DNA from: Anaerostipes hominis (ex Lee et al. 2021) | Lineage (GTDB): Bacteria > Bacillota > Clostridia > Lachnospirales > Lachnospiraceae | DNA: 64,000 bases | Direction of reading: 5' to 3' | NCBI RefSeq assembly: GCF_002270485.1 | Contig: NZ_NQOG01000007.1 | Location: 88,730 to 152,729 of the forward strand | In this document: one piece after another, positions 42,724-50,879 of the stretch | How the letters are laid out: each line of letters begins with the position of its first letter | Position numbering within the stretch: position 1 is the stretch's first letter | Program-made: the position numbers and the translations under genes | Notes under the pieces: generated by a model | What the model was told of the DNA's origin: nothing | Seen by the model: the letters and a program-made list of their open reading frames with translations, nothing else | The model's database searches: none

Positions 42724-43086
42724 ATGAAAGATAGCATGAAAAGAACTGTGGGTATCATAGCTTCAGTTATTTGTGGAATTTGTTTTATACTTTGGATTTT
42801 AATTCTTTTTACCGGATCTGCTTTTAACGCAAGCGGATTTCGTCCAATTACTATCATTGTCTTTATCTTGGTTGGCATTAGTGGTAGCCTGGCTAAAGTG
42901 TGCTTAGCAGGGGATGTGATTCGATACACTGGTAAGAAATTTGAAGAAGGAAAAGACCTAACGAAACGGAATCTTCGTAAAAGTGACGTTTTGAAAGAGA
43001 AGAAAAAGAATTTTTGCCCCCATTGTGGTCAACCTGTAGAAGAAGAGCATGCTTTTTGCAGCAATTGCGGTAATTCTTTAAATTAA
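42724..43086 (+). CDS. Membrane protein with C-terminal zinc ribbon
   Basis: 120 aa. Two membrane helices (about 8-32 and 40-62), a charged linker, then a zinc ribbon at the C-terminus (CPHCGQPVEEEHAFCSNCG). Such zinc-ribbon membrane proteins are common and poorly understood in Clostridia. AAGGGAAGG precedes the ATG. Alone between gaps, with no CATACTA element. Confidence 0.65.
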   Translation: MKDSMKRTVGIIASVICGICFILWILILFTGSAFNASGFRPITIIVFILVGISGSLAKVCLAGDVIRYTGKKFEEGKDLTKRNLRKSDVLKEKKKNFCPHCGQPVEEEHAFCSNCGNSLN

Positions 43087-43262
43087 CAAGTGTGACTGGT
43101 GACTGTGGCGCTAAAAAATGAAACTGTTCTCTTGAATAGGAATATCTTAAGATTCATGAATTCTCAAAAAAGCATTGAAAAAGAGGATGACTCTGCTATC
43201 ATTAAATAATAGAGAAATATTTTGAGATTATTTGAGATTAAATGTAGGAAAATGGGGAAATC

Positions 43263-44282
43263 ATGAAGATTGAATATTTAATAACCAATGAAGATAAGGA
43301 AAAGTTCTGTTGTACAGAAGAAGGGTTTAGAGGACTTCTAATGTCAAATGAAGCGATTAAGCTAGAGGGTGATCAGTTGATTATTGATTCACATGCTTTG
43401 AATTTTCATTTGGCCAAGCAACAGGTTCGCACAGAAGATCATATTTTTTATATAAGTTTGGAAACATCCAAAGCCTTAGACTCTTTAGAAAAGGCCGATG
43501 GAATGATACATAGAACGATAAGACACTATGAACGCTTTAGTATAACTACAATATGGGATGACATTTCGATCTACTATGGGAAAAAATTATATCCCACAAT
43601 CAATCATATAGAGAATCAGATGAGAAAATTACTATATTTCTTCATGGTCAATGCGTTAGGGAAAAACTGGATTAAAAAAGGGATCCCTAAAGAAATCAAA
43701 GATCAAATAGCAGCAACAGAAGAAGAAAACTATTTATATAAAGTATCGTTTAGCCAGTTAGGTAAATTTTTCTTTTCGACGTTCCCTAAAATGGAACTGG
43801 GGAATATCATTGATAAACTGAAGAAATTAGTTCAAAATAAAGAGGAGGATAAGTTATCCGAATTAATTTCTGATTTTGAAAGAAAATCAAATTGGGAAAG
43901 ATACTTTCGTGATCAGGTTAAAGATGTGGATTTAAAAAAGGATTTGGAGGATGACTGGGATCAATTAACCGAATATCGAAATCGAGTGACACATTGTAAG
44001 GAGATTCATAAGGTTGATTATAAGCGGGCAATGGATATTGCAAGACGCGTGGAAGATGTACTTGAAAAGTGCTTATCCCAGGTTGGAAAATTAGAATTAT
44101 CAGAGAGTGATGCAGCGGCTATCGAACTTGATTTAGGCAGATCGGAGTTCACGACACATATATCATCTATGCTTGATACGACTCAAACATATCCAACAGA
44201 ATACTTTTTTATGGATGAGAAACAACGAGAAGAAATAAACAGAAAAAGATATGAATGTTATTATAATGCCCTTAAGAGTTGA
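43263..44282 (+). CDS. HEPN-domain protein, candidate abortive-infection RNase
   Basis: 339 aa, soluble and helical. The C-terminal half contains 'LTEYRNRVTHCKEIHKVDY', with the R-(4-6)-H signature of HEPN RNases (Apea/Swt1-like, 'RN.V.H'), within a long helix pair. Domain order otherwise unknown: an N-terminal beta part ('LEGDQLIIDSHALNFHL') and a helical middle. HEPN proteins cut RNA in toxin and antiphage systems. It has no CATACTA element and lies next to other cargo genes. It could be a non-catalytic HEPN. Confidence 0.55.
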   Translation: MKIEYLITNEDKEKFCCTEEGFRGLLMSNEAIKLEGDQLIIDSHALNFHLAKQQVRTEDHIFYISLETSKALDSLEKADGMIHRTIRHYERFSITTIWDDISIYYGKKLYPTINHIENQMRKLLYFFMVNALGKNWIKKGIPKEIKDQIAATEEENYLYKVSFSQLGKFFFSTFPKMELGNIIDKLKKLVQNKEEDKLSELISDFERKSNWERYFRDQVKDVDLKKDLEDDWDQLTEYRNRVTHCKEIHKVDYKRAMDIARRVEDVLEKCLSQVGKLELSESDAAAIELDLGRSEFTTHISSMLDTTQTYPTEYFFMDEKQREEINRKRYECYYNALKS

Positions 44283-44298
44283 CAAGTGAATCTTTATT

Positions 44299-44321
44299 AA
44301 GGAGCGAGAGCTCCTTTTTTT
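44299..44321 (+). terminator. Rho-independent terminator
   Basis: AGGAGC GAGA GCTCCT followed by a seven-base T run. Confidence 0.88.
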
Positions 44322-44344
44322 GTTGCATGAAAAAGCTTCCTAAT

Positions 44345-44364
44345 TGCAATACTAAACTAAAAAA
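44345..44364 (+). promoter_or_regulatory. CATACTA-like element, one mismatch
   Basis: TTGCAATACTAAACTAAAAA: AATACTA at 44348-44354, 22 bases before the Ku gene. Confidence 0.4.
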
Positions 44365-44376
44365 GAGGTGTAAATT

Positions 44377-45168
44377 ATGGCAGTAGCACATAAGGGAAGT
44401 ATTTCCATGTATATGGTATTGATTCCAACGAGTTTATATAAAACAACAACTGATAATACAATCCATTTTAATCAGTTAGATAAAGAAAGCAAAGCTCGGA
44501 TCCGTTACAAAAAATATTGTAGTCATTGTGGTAAAGAGGTTTCGTCAGAGGATATTGTGAAAGGCTATGAATACGAAAAAGGGCGATATGTTACGATGAC
44601 GGAGGATGAGCTGGAACTTTTAAAGACAAATAAAGACAGAACAATTCATCTAGTTCAATGTTCAAAACTAAATGATATTGATATGCTTTATTATGATAAA
44701 AACTACTATGTGGTGCCGGATAAGGGCGCTGAAAAACCATTTGAATTGTTACGGCAATCACTGTTATCCTTGAAGATGATAGGAATCGCAAAAACAGTAA
44801 TCGGGCAATCAGAAAAGACGATTGCATTATATCCTCTTAAAGATGGTATGATTGCAAAAACTCTATATTATTATGATGAAATTGTTGAAATACCAAGGAA
44901 GATCTCTAAGATGAAGCTGGATGAAAAAGAACTAGAAATGACAAAATTAATTCTGAAAAATATGGAGAAAAAGTTCATGGCTTCAGATTTTAAAGATGAA
45001 TATCAAGAAAGACTTAAAGAAGCAATCTGGCAAAAAATCAAAGGGAATAATGTGATCGCGGTTGACCAGGGAGAACAATCAAATATCATTGATCTTATGG
45101 AAGCCCTGCAAAAGAGTCTTGAACAGTCCGAAAAGGGAAATAAACATGAGGATCAGGCTGGAGCATGA
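44377..45168 (+). CDS. ku: Ku homodimer protein (NHEJ)
   Basis: 263 aa, typical for bacterial Ku (about 260-320). It opens 'AHKGSISMYMVLIPTSLYKTT', with 'KYCSHCGKEV' and 'EDIVKGYEYEKGRYVTMTEDEL', the hallmark of the family. Ku forms a ring on double-strand DNA ends and recruits LigD. The next gene, a ligase, overlaps it by four bases (ATGA). Few Firmicutes elements carry this pair; it could rejoin linear element DNA after transfer. Confidence 0.92.
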   Translation: MAVAHKGSISMYMVLIPTSLYKTTTDNTIHFNQLDKESKARIRYKKYCSHCGKEVSSEDIVKGYEYEKGRYVTMTEDELELLKTNKDRTIHLVQCSKLNDIDMLYYDKNYYVVPDKGAEKPFELLRQSLLSLKMIGIAKTVIGQSEKTIALYPLKDGMIAKTLYYYDEIVEIPRKISKMKLDEKELEMTKLILKNMEKKFMASDFKDEYQERLKEAIWQKIKGNNVIAVDQGEQSNIIDLMEALQKSLEQSEKGNKHEDQAGA

Positions 45169-46082
45169 GTCTATTTCAGAATAAGAATGTGAAGCCAATG
45201 TTAATTAAAAATAAGCAGCCTGCATTCAACGATGAAAATTGGATTTATGAACTTAAATTGGATGGATGCAGATGCATTGCTTATTTAGACATCAATGAAA
45301 CAGATCTAAGGAATAAAAGAGATCTGTCTCTTATTCAAAAATTTCCGGAGCTGGTAGATATCAATAAATTAATTAGCAAGCGATGTATTTTAGATGGTGA
45401 GTTAATTATCTTAAGGAATGGAGTTCCAGATTTTTATGAATTACAACGACGAACGCTTTTAGCAGATCCCTTCAAGATTCGATTGGCTGCAGCACAACTG
45501 CCGGCGAGCTTTGTTGCTTATGATTGTTTGTTTATAGATGATCGCGACATTACAAAATTACCGCTTATGGAAAGAAAAGAGTGTCTTAACTCAGCTTTAA
45601 GATTAGAAGACAGCAGGATTGCAATTTCACGATATATCGAGAAAAATGGAATTGGTCTCTACCAGCTGGCGGAAGAGAGACAGCTGGAGGGGGTTGTCGC
45701 AAAACGGAAAGATAGCTTGTATTTTCAGGGAAAAAGATCAAGTGATTGGATTAAATTTAAACGTTTATTGGATGATGATTATATTGTGGTTGGTTATATC
45801 AGAAAACAAGATAATCGATACAGCTTAATTCTGGCCAAGTATAAAAGTGGAAATTTTATTTACAAAGGACATGTTACAGCAGGAGTTACAATAGAAACAA
45901 TCCGCAATATGCCTACGATAAAAAAGGCACCATTTACATTACTGCCAGTTGGGAATGATGAAGCTGTTTGGACCAAACCATTGGTATGTACGATTGAATA
46001 TATGCCAAATACAAAGAAAGTACTTCGAGAAGCGGTTTTTAAGGGGATTCGGACCGACATCGATATAATAGATGTAGAATAA
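45165..46082 (+). CDS. ligD: ATP-dependent DNA ligase, LigD ligase domain only
   Basis: 305 aa. The adenylated lysine is K31 in 'YELKLDGCRC' (KXDG). 'ILDGELIIL' and 'LEGVVAKRKDSLY...SDWIKFK' are the later nucleotidyl-transferase motifs, followed by an OB-like end. The polymerase and phosphoesterase domains of full LigD are absent, so it joins Ku-bound ends without end processing. Starts within the Ku stop (ATGA), so translation is coupled. Confidence 0.9.
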   Translation: MSLFQNKNVKPMLIKNKQPAFNDENWIYELKLDGCRCIAYLDINETDLRNKRDLSLIQKFPELVDINKLISKRCILDGELIILRNGVPDFYELQRRTLLADPFKIRLAAAQLPASFVAYDCLFIDDRDITKLPLMERKECLNSALRLEDSRIAISRYIEKNGIGLYQLAEERQLEGVVAKRKDSLYFQGKRSSDWIKFKRLLDDDYIVVGYIRKQDNRYSLILAKYKSGNFIYKGHVTAGVTIETIRNMPTIKKAPFTLLPVGNDEAVWTKPLVCTIEYMPNTKKVLREAVFKGIRTDIDIIDVE

Positions 46083-46086
46083 AATA

Positions 46087-46108
46087 TGACCTGGCGGTTA
46101 CGTCAGGT
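46087..46108. other. Stem-loop between convergent genes
   Basis: GACCTG and CAGGTC around a ten-base loop after ligD, without a T run. Confidence 0.4.
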
Positions 46109-46165
46109 CCAGAAAGTTTTATAAGAAATCATCTGCCAACTTATTGAGAACAGTGTCTTGGTCAT

Positions 46166-46657
46166 TTAAACTGATTTTGCGTAAGTCTTTATTTCTATTA
46201 TCTCATCCATATGGCTCTTGGGATTGTAGTATTTGCTCGCATCATCTGAAAGCACGACCATGAAAGAAAGAGCAGGTTCCATGAACAAAAGTACTTCTGC
46301 AACCAATTTATTCTCGGCATCAGAATTAATCATAAGCAAATGAGCGTTTACCTTTTTTGCATTTTTTAATATGCCCCTGAATTCTTTGGGGAGTAATTCT
46401 ACTCCGGAAAACTCTGCACATTCTTTTTTGAATTTTCCATCAATTGCGCTTTTCAAATAATTTTGAATATCTTTTGCACGTGGATCTTCTAAGTAACCTT
46501 CTCCAATCTTATATACAGCATACTCAAAAGCGATTTTTAATGCTTCCAGAAAAAAGCGTCTAAAGTCTATTGTTATATCAAATTGAATTTCGGGCTGATA
46601 AAAATAACTTTCCAGTTTTTCTAACTTATCCAGAGTATCCTTTCTTATGTTTTCTGG
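46166..46657 (-). pseudogene. C-terminal half of an HNH-type protein, cut by IS66
   Basis: Reading starts at the IS66 border in the frame CCA GAA AAC (Pro-Glu-Asn) and runs 160 residues to the stop, ending 'IIEIKTYAKSV'. Removing IS66 and one copy of the 8-bp duplication joins it in frame to the 49342-49760 half. The start apparent at 46726 comes from IS sequence. This half is helical ('FFLEALKIAFEYAVYKIGEGYL') and is probably the specificity or substrate domain behind the HNH module. Confidence 0.8.
46650..46657. repeat. IS66 target-site duplication, left copy
   Basis: TTTTCTGG immediately outside the left inverted repeat; the same eight bases are at 49342-49349. Confidence 0.9.
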
Positions 46658-46680
46658 GTAAGCGCCCAATATTAATGCGG
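46658..46680 (+). repeat. IS66 left terminal inverted repeat
   Basis: Begins GTAAGCGCC; pairs with 49319-49341 with three mismatches in 23 bases. Confidence 0.88.
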
Positions 46681-46732
46681 TCAGATACAAAATTACCCCA
46701 GCCCTTTGCGAGTTGGAGTAATTCACTATAAT

Positions 46733-48349
46733 TCACATGCGATTTTTGATAGATTGGAGTTTTTCACTCCAAGGTGCTAGCTCTGCCAGCTGTTCATCGG
46801 TCATATCTTTACTTGGCCGATGCTCCAGTAAAAATTTAAGATACCCATAAATATTCAGATCGTATGCTTTTGCCATCTCAACTATTGTGTAGACTACTGC
46901 GCTGGCATTCGCTCCCTCTACGGAACTGCTGAAGAGCCAGTTCTTCCGGCCTACTGCGAATGGACGAATTGCATTCTCACTGAGATTATTGGTAAAGCTG
47001 CACCGTCCGTCTTCCAGATAAGTCTCCGCTGTATCACGTCGGTTAAGAACGTAATTCACGGCTTTATCCATCCGGGTATTCCGGACGGGCTTCTGCTGAT
47101 CGAGCCACGACCAGAAAGCCTCCAGAACAGGTTTTTCCTTCTCGAGACGTAGCTGCTTCCGCTTTTCATAATCACCGGGATACTTTTTGTTAATGGAGTC
47201 CTCAATGGCGAACAACCGGTTGCAGTACTGTACGCCCTGCACTGCCGGCTGGCTGTAGTCATACTGTTTTCCTTTGGGAACGGCGTCGATAAAGTATCGA
47301 CGGATATGCGCCCAACAAGAGCAGCGTCTGATCCCCGGAAGATTGTTGTATCCCTGATATCCATCCGTTTCCAGGTATCCGCTGTAGCCTTCCAGAAACT
47401 CCCTTGCATGGCTGCCGCTCCTGGTAGGGGAATAGCCATACAGGATAATCGCCGGAAGTCCATCCTCGCCGCTTCGGAACAGCCACATGAACGACTGGGT
47501 CTGGGCCTGGCGCCCTTCCTCTTTTAACACCTGGACCCGTGTCTCATCTGCCATTGCAAAACTGCGCTTCAGCAGCTCACGATGAAAGTAATCATACATC
47601 GGCTGGAAATAGTTCTGCGAACAGTAGATGATCCAGTTGGCAAGGGTGGTCCGGCTGATCTGAGCCCCATACTGCTTCCAGTCTTTTTCCTGCCGGTAAA
47701 GGGGAAGCCCGTTGGCATACTTCTGATACATGGTCCATGCAACAGTGGATGCTGAGGCAGGACCTTTCCCAACCAGAGCCGCCGGAACCTGAGACTTTAT
47801 GATCACAGGCTTTTCCGTATCGCCGAGCCCTTCCTTGCAGGATGGACATCCGTAACTCTGGCTGTAGTATTCGATCACTTTACAGGTGGCAGGAATGAAT
47901 TCCAGTTCCCGGCGGACATACTCCTCACCGATCAGGATCATCTGTGTGCCGCATACCGGACAGATCTGTTCTTCTTCGGGAAGAGGGATCACTACTTTTT
48001 CAACCTTCAGGCCTTTGAAGAGATCCTCGTGGGTTGCCTTCTTTTTACGGGTATGCTCCTTGATCACAGTTTCTACTTCCAGCAGGGATGGATCCTGTTC
48101 TACTTCCGCTTCATCGAAAAGGTTCTGTTGTCCCGGAATATCATCGGATCTTCTTTCGCTGGATGAGCCGAAAAGCTTTTTGGTCAGATAATCTACCTGT
48201 TCCTGAAGCGCTTTCTCGTGACTGGATTTTTCGTCAATAATAAGACGGAGAGATTTGATCAGCTCGGTCTGTTCAGATATCATTGTTTTCAGTTGTGATA
48301 CTGTATCTTTCAGCTCTCGAAGCTGGATATCTTTTGTGTTGGAAGCCAT
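46733..48349 (-). CDS. tnpC: IS66 transposase TnpC
   Basis: 538 aa. N-terminal coiled coil ('LRLIIDEKSSHEKALQEQVDYL'), then the 'KLFGSSSER' element. A zinc-finger part (CPVCGTQM...CPSC) precedes the DDE transposase core with 'ADETRVQVL', 'YLETDGYQGYN' and the C-terminal 'FTNNLSENAIRPFAVGRKNWLF'. It carries out cut-and-paste or copy transposition of IS66. Intact length for the family. Confidence 0.95.
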   Translation of the reverse strand: MASNTKDIQLRELKDTVSQLKTMISEQTELIKSLRLIIDEKSSHEKALQEQVDYLTKKLFGSSSERRSDDIPGQQNLFDEAEVEQDPSLLEVETVIKEHTRKKKATHEDLFKGLKVEKVVIPLPEEEQICPVCGTQMILIGEEYVRRELEFIPATCKVIEYYSQSYGCPSCKEGLGDTEKPVIIKSQVPAALVGKGPASASTVAWTMYQKYANGLPLYRQEKDWKQYGAQISRTTLANWIIYCSQNYFQPMYDYFHRELLKRSFAMADETRVQVLKEEGRQAQTQSFMWLFRSGEDGLPAIILYGYSPTRSGSHAREFLEGYSGYLETDGYQGYNNLPGIRRCSCWAHIRRYFIDAVPKGKQYDYSQPAVQGVQYCNRLFAIEDSINKKYPGDYEKRKQLRLEKEKPVLEAFWSWLDQQKPVRNTRMDKAVNYVLNRRDTAETYLEDGRCSFTNNLSENAIRPFAVGRKNWLFSSSVEGANASAVVYTIVEMAKAYDLNIYGYLKFLLEHRPSKDMTDEQLAELAPWSEKLQSIKNRM

Positions 48350-48491
48350 CGTTTCTCTCCTCGGATTTGATACCTTTATTATACCAGAAACGGAGCTGTT
48401 ACTAAAGGAAAATGGCTCCTGAAAAATGCCGAATCTACAAGGAATTTCCGGATTTTTCTGTGCAGGATTTTTTGAGAAATCCAGATGTTTT

Positions 48492-48833
48492 TCACTCTGC
48501 TTTGAGGGCCTTGGGCTGGTCGATATCGATCCCCGACATCAGCCAGTCAAACTCCCGCCAGGAAAGATTCCGGACCTCCGACTGCTTCCTGGGCCATTGA
48601 TAGCCGCCGTGGACAGACAACCGCTTATAGATCAGAACAAAGCCGTCCGGTTCACGGAACAAAGCTTTGATCCTGTCCCGTCTTCTTCCGCAGAAAAGGA
48701 AGAGAGCACTGGACGACGGATCCATCTTAAGCTGGTCTTCGATAACGGCGCAGAGTCCGTCAATGGATTTCCGCATATCCGTATAGCCGCAGACAATGTA
48801 GATCTTCTCAAGTCCGGAGATGTCACCTAACAT
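48492..48833 (-). CDS. tnpB: IS66 Orf2 TnpB
   Basis: 113 aa. 'IYIVCGYTDMRKSIDGLCAVIED' and 'LFLFCGRRRDRIKALFREPDGFVLIYKRL' are the standard IS66 Orf2 sequence. Needed for IS66 transposition, mechanism unknown. Its start overlaps the tnpA stop by seven bases, so the two are coupled. Confidence 0.94.
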   Translation of the reverse strand: MLGDISGLEKIYIVCGYTDMRKSIDGLCAVIEDQLKMDPSSSALFLFCGRRRDRIKALFREPDGFVLIYKRLSVHGGYQWPRKQSEVRNLSWREFDWLMSGIDIDQPKALKAE

Positions 48834-49237
48834 GAGAGCTCCTGAAGCAGGCGGAATGTCCTGGTGAGCAGGACAGGATCTGCATCATTGCTGATGCGGA
48901 CCGTGATGTTCTTCATAGCAACTTCAATCGTATGCGAATTGTCAAGGTACGGGTTCTGCATCTGTGATGCTGTATGCTGCTCCGGAATGTGATCTGGAAC
49001 AATGTCAATGGGGACCACGTCCTGTTTTGGGCGGGGAACCTCAAGATGACCATAATTCGCTGCCGGGATCTGATCCGCTGCCGCTTTCCGGCAGCGGCTG
49101 ACCCAGTTGTAAAAGGTGCTTACTGCAATGCCGTTTTCACGGCACCAGTCAGCATCTGTCATGCCGCTCTGGCGGCATTCATTGATAAGCCGAATCTGTT
49201 CCGCCATCGGAACACGGGCTTTGCGAGTACCTGCCAT
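48827..49237 (-). CDS. tnpA: IS66 TnpA (helix-turn-helix)
   Basis: 136 aa. 'AEQIRLINECRQSGMTDADWCRENGIAVSTFYNWVSRCRK' is the helix-turn-helix of IS66 TnpA and binds the ends. Followed by a Pro-rich linker. First gene of the IS66 operon. Confidence 0.93.
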   Translation of the reverse strand: MAGTRKARVPMAEQIRLINECRQSGMTDADWCRENGIAVSTFYNWVSRCRKAAADQIPAANYGHLEVPRPKQDVVPIDIVPDHIPEQHTASQMQNPYLDNSHTIEVAMKNITVRISNDADPVLLTRTFRLLQELSC

Positions 49238-49318
49238 AACCTATCCTCCATAATTGTAGTGAAATAGTCTAAATATCTATCGACTACAATTATAGGTAAA
49301 GCTTGAGGATCAGGAAAT

Positions 49319-49341
49319 CCGCAGGAATATTTGGCGCTTAC
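49319..49341 (-). repeat. IS66 right terminal inverted repeat
   Basis: Minus strand begins GTAAGCGCC; partner of 46658-46680. Confidence 0.88.
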
Positions 49342-49349
49342 TTTTCTGG
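49342..49349. repeat. IS66 target-site duplication, right copy
   Basis: TTTTCTGG, identical to 46650-46657. Confidence 0.9.
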
Positions 49350-49760
49350 TATATTTAATCTGGAAAATTTCTTTTGTATCATTTTCTTGGCAGTTTTTTT
49401 GGATGGGGCATTTATCTTAATAGTATTGCCAGATTGTTCAATATGTGGGACGAGTGTCGGGTGAAAGTTTTCATCGACTCTGATTCGATGACCATCTTTA
49501 TTCTTCCCTTCTGTGAATGCATTGGGGATAACACCGCTCTGTCCCTTTAGCCCGAGGTTTTGCCGAATCATTTTTACAAACATGTTATTTACAAAGTAAT
49601 TATCAACGTAAGTTCCTAATCCACTGTTACATCTTTTACAGACATTAAATAGCTTTAGAGTCTCATTTCCAAGCGATTGTGGAATGATATGTTCCTCGGT
49701 GAAGATATTATTTTTGTCAAAATCGGTCTCTGTTTTTCCGCAAAATATACATTTTTTCAT
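49342..49760 (-). pseudogene. N-terminal half of an HNH endonuclease, cut by IS66
   Basis: The ATG at 49760 has GAAAGG ten bases before it. 'MKKCIFCGKTETDF', 'FTEEHIIPQSLGN' and 'NVCKRCNSGLG' form an HNH/zinc module (Cys pair, EEHIIP, Cys pair) seen in nucleases of restriction and retron-type defence. The frame ends at IS66 in 'RLNIPE'. Joined to 46166-46657 it gives about 300 aa. The interruption has probably inactivated it. It faces away from the AbrB-like gene. Confidence 0.8.
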
Positions 49761-49836
49761 TTGATTTTCCTTTCGTATATAATTACAACTTATTTTTTGT
49801 AGTGAAGTGATAAGATGACAATCATTTAGAATTGAT

Positions 49837-49865
49837 TTGACAAAAATTAGGAAAAGCGTTATATT
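49837..49865 (+). promoter_or_regulatory. Strong sigma-A promoter
   Basis: TTGACA at 49837-49842, 17 bases, TATATT at 49860-49865, about 50 bases before the AbrB-like gene. Quite unlike the CATACTA elements. Confidence 0.75.
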
Positions 49866-49917
49866 TAACACATAAAATTATATCAAAAAACACACAAACA
49901 CGAAAGGGGAAAACGAA

Positions 49918-50181
49918 ATGAAAAGCACGGGTGTTGTAAGAAAGCTTGATGAGTTGGGACGTATTACTTTACCAATTGAGTTAAGGAGAAACTTAGATAT
50001 TGAAGATCGAGAGGCACTTGAGATCTTTGTGGATGATGACACAATTATTTTACGAAAGTACAATCCAGCGGACGTTTTTACTGGCGAGATGGATAACCTC
50101 ATTGAGTACAAAGGCAAGAAAGTATCAAAGGCTTCCATTGTCAATTTAGCGAAACTTGCTGGATTAAAAATAATGGAATAA
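49918..50181 (+). CDS. AbrB/SpoVT-like transcription regulator
   Basis: 87 aa. 'STGVVRKLDELGRITLPIELRRNLDIEDREALEIFVDDDTIILRKY' is the swapped-hairpin AbrB DNA-binding domain. Such dimers or tetramers repress transition-state genes or act as antitoxins. AAAGGGG lies ahead of the ATG. It has its own sigma-A promoter and a terminator, so it is a stand-alone regulator. Targets unknown. Confidence 0.9.
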   Translation: MKSTGVVRKLDELGRITLPIELRRNLDIEDREALEIFVDDDTIILRKYNPADVFTGEMDNLIEYKGKKVSKASIVNLAKLAGLKIME

Positions 50182-50187
50182 CGCATT

Positions 50188-50215
50188 CCCAAGATAAATA
50201 TTATCCTGGGTTTTT
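50188..50215 (+). terminator. Rho-independent terminator
   Basis: CCCAAGATAA, loop ATA, TTATCCTGGG (one mismatch), then TTTTT. The 50216-50383 stretch shows nothing further. Confidence 0.75.
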
Positions 50216-50383
50216 AATTTTGAGATTTTCTGTGGTATCAAAAATAGCAAGACTATATGATACCAAAGGCGGTCTTTAATCTAAAGTGCAGACCCGGAAA
50301 CTAGTTGGCCAGGAAAAGTCAATCTTGTTTTCAGACAGTGACCAGAATATCAATTACACATAATCTCAATCTTTCCTAACTAC

Positions 50384-50407
50384 TTTTTCGCCATACTATA
50401 TATGAAG
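50384..50407 (+). promoter_or_regulatory. CATACTA promoter element ahead of a short RNA
   Basis: TTTCGCCATACTATATATGA, CATACTA at 50392-50398. A terminator-like hairpin follows within 60 bases. Confidence 0.62.
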
Positions 50408-50467
50408 AAATTTTCACCCATGACTTGGAGCAGTAACAAAAGCTCTTATGTTGTGGGTGCTTTTTTC
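50403..50467 (+). ncRNA. Small RNA or attenuator leader
   Basis: From the expected start just after CATACTA the RNA folds into one long stem (CACCCA to TGGGTG at the base; GGAGC to GCTCT near the tip, with a mismatch and a bulge) and ends in CTTTTTT. It would be a terminated RNA of about 65 nt, either a free small RNA or a leader whose readthrough feeds the 71-aa gene at 50523. Confidence 0.5.
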
Positions 50468-50522
50468 GTTCTAAGGATAACTTTTACATTTATATTACGA
50501 AAGGCTGTACAGAAGTACAGAA

Positions 50523-50738
50523 ATGGTGAAAAAAATGAGTGAGAAATTTATTGTATTGGAAAACAACGAAAATAGCGCGGTCTATCAGGTAAAAGGAACG
50601 ATCGGCACCTGTGTTGAAGTAACAGATACCCATGCCGGATGGATATCCCATAAAAACCTGAGACCTTATGATTTTGAAGGTCATATGGTACATGTTGAGG
50701 AGCTGTTGATCCATCGTGATTTTGCTTATACCTATTAG
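50523..50738 (+). CDS. Small protein downstream of the attenuator
   Basis: 71 aa (or 67 from the ATG at 50535). Small beta-rich domain ('SAVYQVKGTIGTCVEVTDTHAGWISHKNL'). A perfect CTGTAC-AGAA-GTACAG hairpin at 50505-50520 lies between the GAAAGG ribosome site and the ATG. Folding would bring the two together, or block translation if a protein binds. Not recognised. Confidence 0.55.
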   Translation: MVKKMSEKFIVLENNENSAVYQVKGTIGTCVEVTDTHAGWISHKNLRPYDFEGHMVHVEELLIHRDFAYTY

Positions 50739-50755
50739 GGCAAGAGTTTGTTTTT

Positions 50756-50778
50756 GGAGATGGCGAAATGTCATCTCC
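50756..50778 (+). terminator. Weak terminator
   Basis: GGAGATG, nine-base loop, CATCTCC, then ATTAATTTT. Confidence 0.5.
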
Positions 50779-50879
50779 ATTAATTTTCGTTGAATACACT
50801 AGGAAAATAGAAGGTTTGTATGGAGAAGGGAAAATATCCCTGTGGCCACCTTCCTTCACGATTAAAGGAGAAAGATTAC

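Larger units (their letters stand above)
46658..49341 (-). mobile_element. IS66-family insertion sequence, 2684 bp
   Basis: Contains tnpA, tnpB and tnpC on the minus strand in the usual IS66 order. Terminal inverted repeats start GTAAGCGCC and match 20 of 23 bases. The 8-bp duplication is what IS66 makes. It is visibly richer in G+C than its surroundings, so recently acquired. All three genes look intact, so it may be active. Confidence 0.95.
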
